A stretch of DNA of 64,000 nucleotides, taken from positions 3,922,407 to 3,986,406 of the forward strand of contig NC_031495.1 in NCBI RefSeq assembly GCF_000237925.1, given 5' to 3'. This stretch comes from Schistosoma mansoni. Lineage: Eukaryota > Platyhelminthes > Trematoda > Strigeidida > Schistosomatidae. A model generated the notes under the pieces. That model searched no databases. It was given only the letters and a program-made list of their open reading frames with translations, and had not been told where the DNA came from. Below are positions 34,996 through 46,945 of the stretch, one piece after another (position 1 is the first letter of the stretch; each line of letters begins with the position of its first letter). Position numbers and translations under genes: made by a program.

Positions 34996-35354
34996 GAAAT
35001 AACATTGATTTATTTCAGTGTGATACGATTTTCCTTGTACCAAATTAACATGAACCATGTTTAACATGACATACAGCATGTGATTTGTTATAATTCTGAG
35101 CATCTGTTTAATATATGTGACTCTTTTCTAATTAATGGATGTAAAATTCAATCTATAAATGGGTGTATTTTCGACTGGGAACATACTCAACGTTGTCACG
35201 ACAAATTAGTGAATCGTAGGCTGGAATAATGGTCATGTTTACGTTCATGCAGCCAATATAATTGTCATATTGATGTAATTTTTAATAAAAAATTAGAATG
35301 TGTTGTGAATTTCGCTATGGCTGTAAATTTGTATTCATCATGTTAGACTGCGTT
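34996..35354. other. No gene seen
   Basis: AT-rich, unassigned. Confidence 0.35.
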
Positions 35355-35675
35355 AAGTCGGACGCAGTAACCAATAGAGTTCAACCATGTCTGTTGTGAG
35401 ATATCAACTCACTGAAGACAATCAACAAACGGTTGCTCAACTTCGTGGATTGGTTAAAGTTAGACATTAACACCGTTGGATGCCGGCCAGTTCAGTGGTC
35501 TAGTGGTTAAGCACTCGCGCACGAGACTGATAGATCCTGGGTTCGAATCTCACAAGGCGAGATTGTGAATGCGCACTGTTGAGGAGTCCCACAATAGGAT
35601 GGAACGGCCGTCCAGTGCCTCCAGGTTTTCGATGGTGGTCTAGCTTCAATTGACTCATGATCTCAACCACATATT
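35355..35675 (+). mobile_element. SINE family S2, near full-length forward copy
   Basis: Leader ('gagatatcaactcactgaag'), A box ('gtggtctagtggttaagcac'), B box ('tgggttcgaatctc') and ribozyme with GGATGGAAC in place of GGACGAAAC, then tail. Very similar in layout to the copy at 17935. Confidence 0.88.
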
Positions 35676-36479
35676 ACATACTGGATTAATATCTCAAGTC
35701 ATACAAAGCTTAACAAATGTTGTGGTTGTTTTGAAATAGACAGTCAGTGAACATGTTACTGGAGAAAGGTTCCAAGCCAAGTTTAGTTCTTGTAGTTGAT
35801 TCAAAAAAATTTAAACACCAACACTTAGAGTGTCACATAAGTTGCGGGATTTCATCACACTAAATGATTAAATCTTGCAGCAACTCGAAAAGGCCAGCGG
35901 AAAAACACAGAACGAGGCAAGCCGATCGCCATTACTTACAGGCAATAATGATAATTCCCGCTTTATTCTGATTGGTCAGTAAGTAGACTGTCGAAATTGC
36001 GAACCGGAGTTGAGTTTATTTCCAGTCATATTTTCGACTACGTTCACCATCGCGCTTTTAAGATGGAATAAACCTTCGTTTGTGCCAGTCTTTTGTGCTC
36101 GTACTTTGCGTCGTGGGAATTGTAGTTGTTCCCCATTTCATGTATAGGTAATAGGTGACCCGGATATAAAAGTATTATATTGTCTCGTATTCTTATTTAT
36201 AAAAATAATGAGCACAGTTGAACAAGATATTAGTGTAATTTTATTATTTATACTTGCTATCCTCTTTGATAATGCTGATTTCGATCGTGTTCCTCCCTGA
36301 AGAAGTTTAGATGAGACTTGCTGGTAAAACGATAGGATTAAGTTAAATTTCATTTACTGAGATTATCCAAATACGATTTATTACATTCATTGTCTTCTAT
36401 ATACTGGACAACCGATCTCCGTCGAATTATTCGCTCGAATTTTGACGAATGTTCATTTCAAATATCCTTATGAAGAATT

Positions 36480-36480
<1 letters not shown>
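35676..36480. other. Unassigned GC-richer block
   Basis: From about 35830 to 36350 the sequence is less AT-rich than its surroundings and has promoter- or LTR-like features ('aaccttcgtttgtgccagtc' followed by AT-rich sequence). It could be a solo terminal repeat of an LTR element, but I see no second copy here to support that. Confidence 0.25.

Positions 36481-36482
<2 letters not shown>

Positions 36483-36534
<52 letters not shown>
36483..36534. repeat. AT dinucleotide microsatellite
   Basis: (AT)n of about 26 units directly 5' of a LINE B fragment. Confidence 0.95.
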
Positions 36535-36537
<3 letters not shown>

Positions 36538-36539
36538 TC

Positions 36540-37005
36540 AAAACAATTGTCAACCAACACCAAGATCAGAATTTTCAATACAAATGTCAAGACAGTTCTA
36601 CTGTATGGGGCGAAGACGTGGAGAACTACGAAAGCCATCATCCAGTAGATACAAGTGTTTATTAACAGTTGTCTACACAAAATACTTTGGATCCGATGGC
36701 CAGACACTATCAGCAACAAGCTACTGTGGGAGACAACAAACCAGATTTCAGTGGAGGAAGAAGCGCTGTAAGTGGATAGAGGACACACATTGAGGAAATC
36801 ATCTAACCGCATCGCAAGACAAGCCCTCACATGGAATCCTGAAGGCCAAAGGAGAAGAGGAAGACCAAAGAACACATTACGCCGAGAAATAGAGACAGAC
36901 ATGAGAAGAATGAACAGAAAATGGATAGAACTAGAAAAGAAGGCCCAGGACAGAGTGGGTTGGGAAATGCTGGTCGGCGGCCTATGCTCCATCGGGAGTA
37001 AGTAT
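36540..37005 (+). mobile_element. LINE family B, 3' end
   Basis: Encodes, over more than one frame, [32 protein letters not shown] and [20 protein letters not shown], ending [16 protein letters not shown] and a short 'gtaagta' tail. 5'-truncated. Confidence 0.8.
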
Positions 37006-37394
37006 ATATATATTCATATTATATAATTATTAAATACTTAGACTACTGCATTCCGATATCCCTCTAGTTTTATTCTTTCATTTGGCACATAAACTATTGT
37101 TGTATGTTTTACCTATCTTAGATTATTATTAATTAATTACAAACCTATCACTTAGTTTCTCATAACACTTATGAAATAACTATGCACCCACTGTAATTTC
37201 CTATTTGTTTATAACCGAGAAATTACTCTATATTATAGTATAAGTTGACTCAGACTCAGGAACTACTGCATAAGAGATATCATATATGTTGTTGCTATTT
37301 TCATCTTTTGATTGAGGAATGGGATAGAAGGAACTTGAGGATCAATAGACATTAAGATCTTGATCGTTATCATTGGTATATTAAATCATCAATC
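37006..37394. other. No gene seen
   Basis: AT-rich, unassigned. Confidence 0.35.
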
Positions 37395-37925
37395 CTATAA
37401 GCGATATAAGCCCCCCAATGCCCTGGTACGGCTGAGAGTGGGCAGAGTCAGCTCTCCCTCTCAAAATACTCTCACATGGCCACGCGTATATAGCCTCTGC
37501 CAATGAAGTCCTGCTCACTGCCTTCTCGCACCATGGGTGTAGTTTAAGAAATTGAGAGGACGAAAAGCGAACGTCTGGTGCTTTAACCGGGTTGGTCGAC
37601 ACGGAAAGTCCACCTAGAAAAAATGGAAAACCCTCATTCCAAACCAATGGTGCACATTGGATCCAGTATCCTGACACAACAAATGGCGTATGAATCAATC
37701 GTTGGTCACCGGCTACCATGGGACTGCATCTCCTCACGATGCTCCACTGCCTTGTAGGTCAGACCTTTAGGTCAAAGGCTCGGAGTGTGGCCCCCTAAGA
37801 AAACCAACTGCTTCGGTCTGGGAACCCGGGCAGTATCACAGCCCTCACACAAATCAAATGAGATTTGTGCGGCGAATATGTATCTGGTGCTTCGTTGTAC
37901 CAATATTTATGTGTTTAAATAATAA
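37395..37925 (-). repeat. Dispersed repeat E, copy 4, opposite orientation
   Basis: Full-length, starting 'gccccccaatgccctggtac' and ending at a tttaaataataaa-like tail on the plus strand. Confidence 0.85.
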
Positions 37926-40316
37926 AAAGCGATATAAACAAAATGGTTAGTAAGGGAATACGATAACTAAATGGAACTATGAAAATAGATTTTTTTTTCT
38001 TCACAATATAACGAATTGTATACATTCAAAAAGATCAACTTGATTTAGAACAATCGAATTACCTGAAAGTGATTACAACCATTTGAACGATTTCTAGTAT
38101 CAAATCAAGGTTTTTATAATACGGTCCGATAATAGAAGAATTCACACTTTAGTAACTATGGGAAAGAATTACTTTTTCTGTATTTAATTTGGATTAAAGT
38201 TATGTCAAATATAATAGATAATTGATTAGATTAAAGCAGAATCGAATTAACTGTTAAAGGGAAATGATCAAAGGGTTTAATTGCTTAAGCAACAGGATGT
38301 AAATTGGCTATATATTGTATGTTAATCAATGAAAAGAGGATATTAACAAGGGGTCATTTAAAAATTAATTTGACATTATATTAAATGTCTATGAAAGTTA
38401 GAAATATACCCTGCCTGAAGTCCTGCTAGGGTTATTAGCTGTTCCAAGTTCCGATAAAGGAGAAGAGTTGAGGATAGGGGTTAGCAACTCCATCCCGTAG
38501 AAAAGAACCTTGCTAAAGAAACGTCTAACACTGTGTGGTACTCAGTTAAATCCAGTCAATTAGTGATGTGTAATGAAGATATTTGATGGCTTACGTTAAG
38601 AAGTACAAAGTTTCAAATGTTTTCTTTTAAAAAACACTGTGATCAAGATTTCCGATTATGTAGGCAATACAAGATTCCACTTAGTGTAGAGGTTCATGGG
38701 AAAGCACTCCATAAAAGTGTCTACGGAGCACTCATCATTTAGAAATATGGCAAATAATTACATTCTCAGTAGTATTAGTAATAAAAAAGGACTTTTGTAT
38801 GTAATGTCCCCTCTATTTAAGTGGGATAAGGTAAACGCTGGGTCAAACAATAGCAAATAAAAAACTGCCTGTTCATTTTGTTTGTAATTAGTCTGTTCGT
38901 AGATTAATCAACTGGGATCAATATTGAGTTTAAAAGATTTCTTTGAAAAGTATAAGGTAGCTTATTGTTGTCAACACTCAAAAACTAAGTGTGACACAAT
39001 AACACTAATTTGGTTTTATTTCAAGTTCATTGACTTACTACCCATATGACTCGATTCTACTTGGAAACTAAGTAAAGATTCATGTGACAACCAGGCTTTA
39101 CGGTACGTGATTTAGTGTCTAAAGGCTAGGAGTACTACTTAAGTGAAGTCGGACGTAAACAAACTGAAGTAGATTGGGGGATATTCGAATGTGCAATCCA
39201 GTGGCTAAATATGAAGTTCTTTAGCCACAAAGTCAGCGTTCTCTAGGAGGAGATAATTATATCTTACATTATTATCATTACTACTTATCAGTAACTAACT
39301 AAACAAGAATTTCAATATCGAAAAAGAGTAGGAAATGACAACAGGTCTGACGACTAAGAAGTTTCTTTATAATTATTGTTATCTACAATGCCGTGTACAC
39401 GTCAGTATCTAAGTTGAGTTGATGTGAATTGATGAAAGAAATATAGATGAAAAGACAAAACATAGTGAGTAGGTTTTCTCTAAGGTGATTCGGTCATATA
39501 AATTATAGTCGTCACCAGCCTAATGAAAAAAATTAAATCACTTTCACGTAAATTAGCAGTAAAACGATTTTAAATAACAGTAGGATAAAATATAGATGTC
39601 CAGTATCGGATCATCTGAGGGTTAGATTGTTGGGATTAAATACCTTGAAGGAACTGAAGGCCAAAATTAACGTGATTTATTTACCAAATACAGGTTCATG
39701 AACTTAACTCTAAGCCACATTGAGTGAGTGATAGTAATACTACCTGCTTACCCAAACAGAAGTGGGTAGTTCAAGATAATTGCTTTAATTAGTAAGCTAT
39801 GTTAATATTTTTCTAGGCTCTAAGTAATAAAAACAATAACATCTTGTATATTTTGCAATCCAATTATCTTATATATCTCATCCACATGATAAGCAATGGA
39901 AGGAAAGTCGAAATAAAATGGGAAATCAGGAAATATGAAGTAAATAAGATCTAAAAAGTAATAGAGTACAGATGTTGGTACATTTCGAAAAAAGAAAACC
40001 AAACGGAATGTGTTAGTAAATATATTACTGGACTTTTGAACAGTTTACTAAATATCTATAATACACAATCTATATTCAGTTAATATAGATATTACTAAGA
40101 TACTCCAAGGCACCGGAATACCATAATGACAAATGTGTTATTTTATCACGGGACAATAGAATCAAGTTGAATAAAACAAAAGAGAAATGTAAGTCATTTA
40201 AGTGATTGGACATGATTTTCACCTGAAGATAGTGTTAAACAAATTATATAATGATTAAAAATGTTCCATAAAATCCATTAATATATGAAATCAATTTGTA
40301 TAATTGGTTTACTGTG
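37926..40316. other. Low-repeat region 3' of the receptor gene
   Basis: No SINE, LINE or repeat D/E copy. The segment 38398-38560 ('cctgctagggttattagctg') looks unlike its surroundings and may be a fragment of an unlisted repeat. Otherwise AT-rich. Confidence 0.4.
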
Positions 40317-40511
40317 TTAAAGAGCCAATAATATATCATCTTGTTGTTCATCTGAATTTGATAGTAACAACTGTTTTTGTTCCAGTGAATTTTCGCATAC
40401 TGATTCAATTTTTTTAGTTTTAAACCGTTCTGGTGAATCGTTTGGTACAGGTATATATACCGGTTCAACAAGGCGAGTTTGTGGACGATGACAATGAAGA
40501 ACGATATAATC
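40317..40511 (-). CDS. Terminal exon of a mannose-6-phosphate-receptor-like protein: cytoplasmic tail
   Basis: The acceptor is 'ctttcgtatctag' (AG at 40513-40512) after a long pyrimidine tract; stop TAA at 40317-40319; 64 codons. The frame reads DYIVLHCHRPQTRLVEPVYI then PVPNDSPERF and ends SNSDEQQDDILLAL. Two sorting signals stand out: YIPV, a Yxx-phi motif (AP binding), and the C-terminal acidic dileucine DDILL, a DxxLL motif as bound by GGA adaptors in mannose-6-phosphate receptors and sortilins. This fits a trans-Golgi-to-endosome sorting receptor. The sequence just upstream in another frame reads as a good membrane span (NIIEYLVFAIVIIIIVSFVS); it may be the real span with an unresolved junction, or only the translated pyrimidine tract. 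Linked to the MRH exons at 43.1-43.7 kb by strand and theme. Confidence 0.65.
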   Translation of the reverse strand, partial: DYIVLHCHRPQTRLVEPVYIPVPNDSPERFKTKKIESVCENSLEQKQLLLSNSDEQQDDILLAL

Positions 40512-41319
40512 CTAGATACGAAAGATACAATAATGATGATAACAATAGCAAAAACTAGATATTCAATAATATTCCAGGGTGAAAAAATCCTCATACGTAA
40601 AGTTGAGAGTGAACCTGATAGAATGCTGGAGTGTTTATTCTAAATCTGTCAAAGTCTGTATCGATCATGGTATAACCCATATTTGAGGTGCAATCTCTTA
40701 GTTTCATCAGTGTAACCATTAAAAATACATCAGTGTGGAGCGACGACTGAGCTTTCAGCGGCACCGATTTGATTTCTAAGCACTCACCTACTTAGTGGCA
40801 TTGCAGAAAGATACAGACCTATGTATGAACAGTTGATAGTTAAAAGCTAAGACCACTAATGAAGCAACATTTAGCTGAACATGAAAATTTATACAATCAC
40901 TTGTTGAAAGTTAATTTTTCTGGAAACAGGCACCATACATAGTATTCTTTTTGACTGGACCCATTTTGATTTAGATAACTAAGTTGTAACATTAGCCTTC
41001 TCACGAAAATCTGCCTTGAAAATGATGACAAGAACCTTCAGTTAGCTGTTAAGTTTTATTACAAACTATCTATATATGGCATATTTATCAATTCCAAAAA
41101 CGGGACTTTTCGGGTTTTTTTCACGTGACATAAATGTTTTGCTACATTTGTTCTAATTGTTGTTAGTTTATTATCCCTGAAAACATCTGTCAGTTATGAA
41201 GTAACGATAAGACCAACTTCTTAGTATAAGTAACGTTTGTAGAATCTGTTTACACTGGGCTAGAAGTACTTATTGAGTTGAATTTTTTTGGCGATCATCA
41301 TAGTTTCGATTGCATACGG

Positions 41320-41510
41320 TACAAGTTCGTATACTGGACTATAATTCGAGATGAGCGTATGCTGAGAAAAATTACAACGTTACTTAACGGCACAGAACGA
41401 ATTAAGTGGACTGCAACTGACTTAGGCGCGAGAACCGCTGAATCATGTCTAAACCTACTTCGATAACAGCGTTACATTGAACGAATTGGCACAATACCGT
41501 ATCTGCTAGG
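41320..41510 (-). CDS. Candidate internal exons of the MRH receptor
   Basis: Exon 41505-41459 (after acceptor 'attccctag', donor gtaggt) encodes DTVLCQFVQCNAVIE. After a 38-nt intron a phase-matched frame reads SVAVHLIRSVPLSNVVIFLS then IRSSRIIVQYTNLYRMQ. Cys spacing and a basic residue before 'IIVQY' resemble the last strands of an MRH domain, but the borders are uncertain. Confidence 0.35.
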
Positions 41511-42854
41511 GAATTATTTCTATTCAAAACAATTTAAAAAATGGATAAATTATACTTTATAGCCATGTAATGGCCATCGATAGGATGAACTAGTTCTATG
41601 CTGACTGGATTTGATTGATTTAAGGGTACAGTATGATCAGCGCCAAGAGATATGACATAAAAGATTAATAATAACGTCTCTAATTTCAACACTGAGTAAC
41701 TCAGGCTCAAACATTTGTAGGATGGCTTTCTTTGAAATCGTACAGCGCTCTCGATTAGTATCGAAAAACCGTAAATGTAATTTAAATAAAGATTTCTAGT
41801 CGCTGTCTTTAAACATAAAGTACTAAGTACATAGTATGCCACTAAATGAAACTTAGAAGAACGGATTAATACCAGGAATTTAAAAGACAATTAATTTGAG
41901 TTTACCTGAAATCGATTTTTTATATGTTCAAATGTATTGATGAATGGAACAGACTGATGCCACGATCGTTCATATAAGTATCGCTTTATTAAAGAACTTA
42001 ACACACAATACCCAACAGTGAAAGCTAGACAGCTAAATTGAGAAAGGTACACAATGTCATGAACATAAAACGACTGGTGCAGTGTTTATAAACAAAATAT
42101 ATCCTGAAATTATTTAGACCAAAAAATATTGTTTATTAGGATACATTGAGAATATATACAATGCAACAATGTTATGCCTATATACAAGTAATTACACAAT
42201 ACCGCAAATATTTTTGAAACCAGGCTATTTTGGTATCAGACGTTTGTGTAATCGATAAGCAAAATAATTCTTATTGAGACTCGGTAAATGAAAATAACTA
42301 ACACTATTACCATTATTATTACTGGTATCACTGTAGACTATACAGAAGCCATATTTCAAGTACATCTGAACTTTTAACGTAACCCTTAAAAAGTCTACGT
42401 TCATTTCCCTAGGAATGGTGATTTACAGTTTCTCTTTTTGGTCTGAAACACGTTTTGGTTAGCTTACACTGGTGTCACTTTTAAACTTACTGGTAATAAA
42501 TAGTATACTATCTCATAAATCTCCACATTCAACTCTCGGTTCGACACTGTCAGACCAGTGTTACTAAGCATCGAAAAGTAATCTCGAGAATTGGACTTTA
42601 CGGATTTAGAATACTGGCATTATAAAACCCATATTAGGATTTTCATTGAATACTTCGGCCATTAAAAACGGAGCAGCAGCCTACTCTCTGATTAGGCAAA
42701 AACATTACTACAGTAGTATGACCAAGTTTATTTGTTCACATATTCCGATACGACCACGTACATGGATATATTTGATAGTATTATAGAAATGGATACGTTC
42801 ATTATGTACGGCGAAAGGTCCTTCCCAACACAATATAATACATAATAATTAATG

Positions 42855-43011
42855 TCAATTCAAAATTGGTAACAAAACATGACATGTTTGAGAGTTTTCA
42901 GTAGATTGTTTATTCAAAATATGTAATGTGAGATTCCATGTCCATTTTCTCAAAGATCTATGGCATGAAACCAAGGAAGTTGTGTTTAGTTGAATCTCAT
43001 TACTCTGAAAA
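42855..43011 (-). CDS. Candidate fifth exon of the MRH exon block
   Basis: The frame reads SNEIQLNTTSLVSCHRSLRK then WTWNLTLHIL to TGA at 42855-42857. Two splice choices join it in the same frame to the previous exon: donor 43096 with acceptor ending 43005, or donor 43091 with acceptor ending 43012. A further donor before the stop is possible, since MRH receptors normally continue to a membrane span. Confidence 0.45.
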
Positions 43012-43091
43012 CTAGGCAACAAAAAGTCAACAAAGGTGTCCGAGCAAAATGGATTTCGCAATTTTTATACAAACAAAAACTGTAAACGTAC

Positions 43092-43698
43092 CATACAAGG
43101 ATGACAATAAAAGTATACTCCATAGATCGTTGGACAGGACAAAGACTAGGATGGAACAAATCGAAACTGTAGGACTTATCGTTTTCATGACTTATGAGAT
43201 GAAAGGCTGCCTATTAACAGTTAGAGTTCTGGTGCTTGAACTTACCATGCTACCACACCCAAGAATAAGGTCTGTTGTAATCTCTGAATCATTGAACCTT
43301 ACCAGACGTCGATCATCTGCGAATAGGCTTCAATGATTTAACACTACCTTTGTTAGAAACGGTAAAATTGGTGAACGATCCTAATTCTATAACACTGGTT
43401 TCGCTAACTGCAATAATCGATGGATTTAATGACACTGATGAGTTTTCCTCTGTTTTGAAACCACAAACGCTGAAATAATAGTCTACATTCTCGTCAGACT
43501 CATCGGAGAATCTGAAGCAAGTTTAAAAACAAAAGAATTATCTTACAAATGCCCAATAATTCCATGAAGAAATGAAGCATTTTCCGACAAGACACAGTTT
43601 TTGACAGCGTAAACTACCGATGAATTTTTTTCACCGCTGCAAAGGTGTGCGGAGCACAAGAAGGCAAGGTACATAAACTGTAGATATTTCCTCGACAT
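43092..43698 (-). CDS. MRH-domain (mannose-6-phosphate receptor homology) exon block, four exons with tiny introns
   Basis: Exons 43698-43547, 43511-43348, 43316-43246, 43210-43097 (or 43092) join in phase; the introns are 35, 31 and 35 nt. The product reads VKNCVLSEN, then YYFSVCGFKTEENSSVSL, an Asn-rich strand region, DDRRLVRFNDSEITTDLILG, CGSM and SYSFDLFHPSLCPVQRS. The order Y-x-x-x-V-C, a basic loop before T-x-L-I-x-G-C, and an aromatic strand ending in L-C-P is the MRH beta-barrel pattern of the cation-independent receptor repeats. The first exon could begin at the ATG (43698) with a signal-like MSRKYLQFMYLAFLCSAHLC, or that stretch could be the pyrimidine tract of an acceptor (cacctttgcag) before an internal exon. 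Candidate MRH exons further upstream favour the second reading. Confidence 0.65.
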
Positions 43699-44980
43699 AG
43701 TAAACAGAATCAAATTATCGGCATTTCAAAGTAACGCACTATTCAACTATCCGCTAACAACTTTAACTGAAAACATTGTCATTCAGATAAAAACAGACAG
43801 ACAGTTATGAAATATGAGGGATGGCGACTATAATTGTAAGCTTCAGGCCTATAACTGATTAACTAATAGCCTGAAAGACACTATATTCGACAATAAGAGT
43901 GAAGAATAGTAGGTATCTATTATTCTTTTTGTTGAAACAACTAGTCCTATTGTGCATGCCAGGTTCACCTAATAAAATCCCTTTAAAATATAGTAAAATA
44001 TCTATGGTAATTTTGCTGTGGAAGGTGTTAAATCAGGGAACTGTAGCTTCTTTAGTAACCTTTCAAAAACAGCCCTTATGTTCAAACAGTAACCCGTTAA
44101 ATAAGCTGGTCACTAAAAAATATGCTGGAGCAAATTTCTTAGACATCGATAAGAAGCTGAGGTGACCAGACCTATCAGTCAATAATTCTGAAGCAAGTAA
44201 CTCGTTGTTTAGACAAATCATAAGTAGTTGAAGATGCCCAGGAATTGTGAGAAACAGAAAGTACGGGTACATGTCTGTTAATAAATCGAACCCAAAGTAG
44301 ACACAAATAAGTCGATAATGGTTGAAGGGAAGAAATACTGCAAATACATATATATGTATATCAGCCAATGTGTCTGAACTCTCAGATTACTGCTACGTTA
44401 TCTACTTCTCCTGACATAAGGTAACAGTTGTCGGATCATCTGTAAGGCTGTTAGTTGTGATCAAATATATGTTATACACTACTTCTCACCATATTATTGA
44501 ACACTTTACATTACAATCGTCACGATCAACCATCACACGAATATGGCTGACTAAGCATTGGAATTTCAATACAACCAAACACATATCGTTAGTTTATTCG
44601 TCAACGATTTTGACAATCTTCGGAATGAAGGGTGATCAAGACATTTTACTGTGACTCCATTGTACTTGCCTTGGACTGTGGTAATTAATCGATGAAACAA
44701 AGCACTGAAGCATAGCACGTTCACGTATTTACAAACAACTTCCATAGCTTTTGACAACTAACATCGTATTATGTCCACAGGATTGAATCAAGGATTATTC
44801 GACGAACGTTTCCAAATTATAGTTCAAGATTATATATGAAAGGATAGAATCAAGATGTCATATCTCCGGTAAACCACAAAACCCTTCCATAATCATTCCT
44901 CACTCAGGATAGCAATTAGGATATAGAAATTCGTTTACAATGGTATTAATACCATAATTGATCTATTTATCTGTGCCACA
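43699..44980 (-). other. Between MRH exon groups; open frames of unclear status
   Basis: Two overlapping minus-strand frames at about 44063-44368 are both protein-like (one reads SVSHNSWASSTTYDLSKQRV). YDLS is the phrase that opens many MRH repeats, so an exon may lie here, but I found no clean splice borders. Confidence 0.25.
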
Positions 44981-46945
44981 ATGAGTCACTGTTTTTTCCA
45001 TCACAACAAAGAACCACAGGGCAGTCAGTTTCAAAAAGCCTATCTTATTAAGACCCCAACGTGCTTCTGCTGCCTCATACACTTGGACAGATTGGGCGAA
45101 GCAAGCCTGTTTACTTTCTTGATATTGTCTGACTCAGAAGTCTGGTACGTACTGGTCGACAAATCATTAGCTATTTCTTTTCTGTACCATGAAAAACGTG
45201 ACTACCGGTATATAATTACCTATCAGTGATTCTTCATCTGTACCCTCCTAAACTTGCATATGCTAGCCGATGATAGTTAGCCGCTGATAACAAGAAATCA
45301 ACTGAACTAGTAATGATAATTTACGACAGTGAATAAAGTTTGGACAAACATTCATACAATATTTAAAGATTCCTCCTGTTCGTTTTTGTCAGTTAGTCAA
45401 GTTGGTCTCGCTGGACACTGGTTGAACGTCAACCGGATGACCTGTGATGAATAAAGACTCAAATATTCTTACCAATAAAATCCAAACACAATTTATGTCC
45501 ATTGGAAAAAAAGTATTTCTAACTTAATACCTGTAGAATTATGTGTTATACTTCGTTAGCAGAACAGCTCTAATGGTAGACCTAATCCTAAGATTGCAGG
45601 TTTATCATAATGCGACTACGCGATTCATATGATCTTACATGGAAGTCACATAATTGTCTACACTGACTCATTCTGCTTCTGGAGAACACATTTAGGCTGG
45701 AGATAGAACAATATATTTGATATAGATAAAAAAAGATGAGTTACACAGTAGTGTCCACTCTTGCAAGGCTGATCCATGTCATCCGATTGGATCTCGAATT
45801 ATTGTTTCCACGGTGTTCATAGTTAACCACCTTTTTGTGTCAAATGTTGGATGTCTTTTCAGTAATTATATGCTCGGCTTCAAAGATCATGTGGTTAGGG
45901 TAAAATGCCACTACATACCTCATTGTTGTATAATATTAATTCGATATGTATTTATTTCTGAATAACATGAAATTAGGCATTTGAATCCGACAATAATGGA
46001 TGTATCAAAATATTGTTTTACATCAGTAGCGTTACTATCATCTTGTGAATCAGTCAGATTGACCGTTTGAACATGGTTTCAGCTAGATTTACATGTACAT
46101 GTTGACAGTACTTCGTACAGAACACATTTTCGTTAGAGGACCATAGTTAGCCATCGATTCACTTCCAAAGTTAATTCAAATTGACTGTCACTATTGAGCT
46201 TAGGAGTAAAATGACTGCTATATACGTGGAGCTAAGAAACTGGAAATAAATCAGTCGATCGTCAAGGCTGAAGAATATTCCACTGGTCAATGGTAAACCA
46301 AGACCAGCGTATAAGCAAAAAATTAACGGAACTCAATACAATCAAGAGAAAGCTGTTAGTTAGAATATTCCATTATCTATGATATATTACATTAAGATAG
46401 TTCGGTACAAAGGATCTGAGATCGTATTTATTCCACCTATCACTTTCGAGTCCGTTAGTTTTAAATTTGTTGAACCTCTGAGTGAGAGTCCTCACATAAG
46501 TAATTAGTTTAGCATGATCATCGGTAAGCTGAACTGAACCTACAAATCTACTCAACAACAGAATAATACTATGTTGTAAAAACCTAAGGATATATGAGAA
46601 ACCTGGCTCAATAGCTCGATGTTTCATCATGAGGTCAACTTTTGTCCACTTGCTTTAAAAATGGGTCAACATCCTTTTAACCATCTACACCAAAAAGTCG
46701 TAGAATTCAACCCACCTCAAAATTTTCAGGACAGCACAATGTTTCTACGTACTAATAGATTGTACAGCTTGATGACTTTTCACAGTTTCGAGTACTATCG
46801 AGATAAATATATTATTCTGTTTTCCCCACTGAATCATCCATGATTTGAGAGATTTTCGGCTATCATCGAAAGCGTTCATCTGAGTACAATAACCGAGAAG
46901 GATACCAAAGAAAGACAGGAAAACTATCAGATTTGGAATACCTTA
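44981..46945 (-). CDS. Candidate upstream exons of the MRH receptor
   Basis: Minus-strand blocks with splice-like borders, in transcript order. About 46890-46740: MNAFDDSRKSLKSWMIQWGK to HQAVQSI, donor gtacgt. About 46710-46390, two blocks split by a 29-nt intron: SGLNSTTFWCR, then KWTKVDLMMKHRAIEPGFSY and on to RWNKYDLRSFVPN with donor gtaata. About 46185-46110: LHVYSSHFTPKLNSDSQFEL. About 46045-45960: ATDVKQYFDTSIIVGFKC. About 45190-45110: EIANDLSTSTYQTSESDNIK. YDLRSFVPN and TSIIVGFKC match the opening and closing strands of an MRH repeat. Individual borders are uncertain, and a pyrimidine-rich stretch upstream can be read either as an intron or as a signal peptide. Confidence 0.4.

Noticed and set aside
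35826-36420. A solo LTR
   Set aside because: No second copy, target-site duplication or clear end motif can be seen here, so it is left unassigned.
36442-36992. Frames with runs of Ile-Tyr on both strands
   Set aside because: They translate an AT microsatellite joined to a LINE B fragment.
40244-40594. A 116-codon small membrane protein on the minus strand
   Set aside because: Its hydrophobic part is also the pyrimidine tract of an acceptor, and a different frame over the same bases gives the sorting tail with DDILLAL, which is far more specific.
44981-45229. Plus-strand frame of 82 codons starting MSHCFFHHN
   Set aside because: The minus strand has a better exon here (EIANDLSTST) with splice-like borders, so this looks like a shadow.
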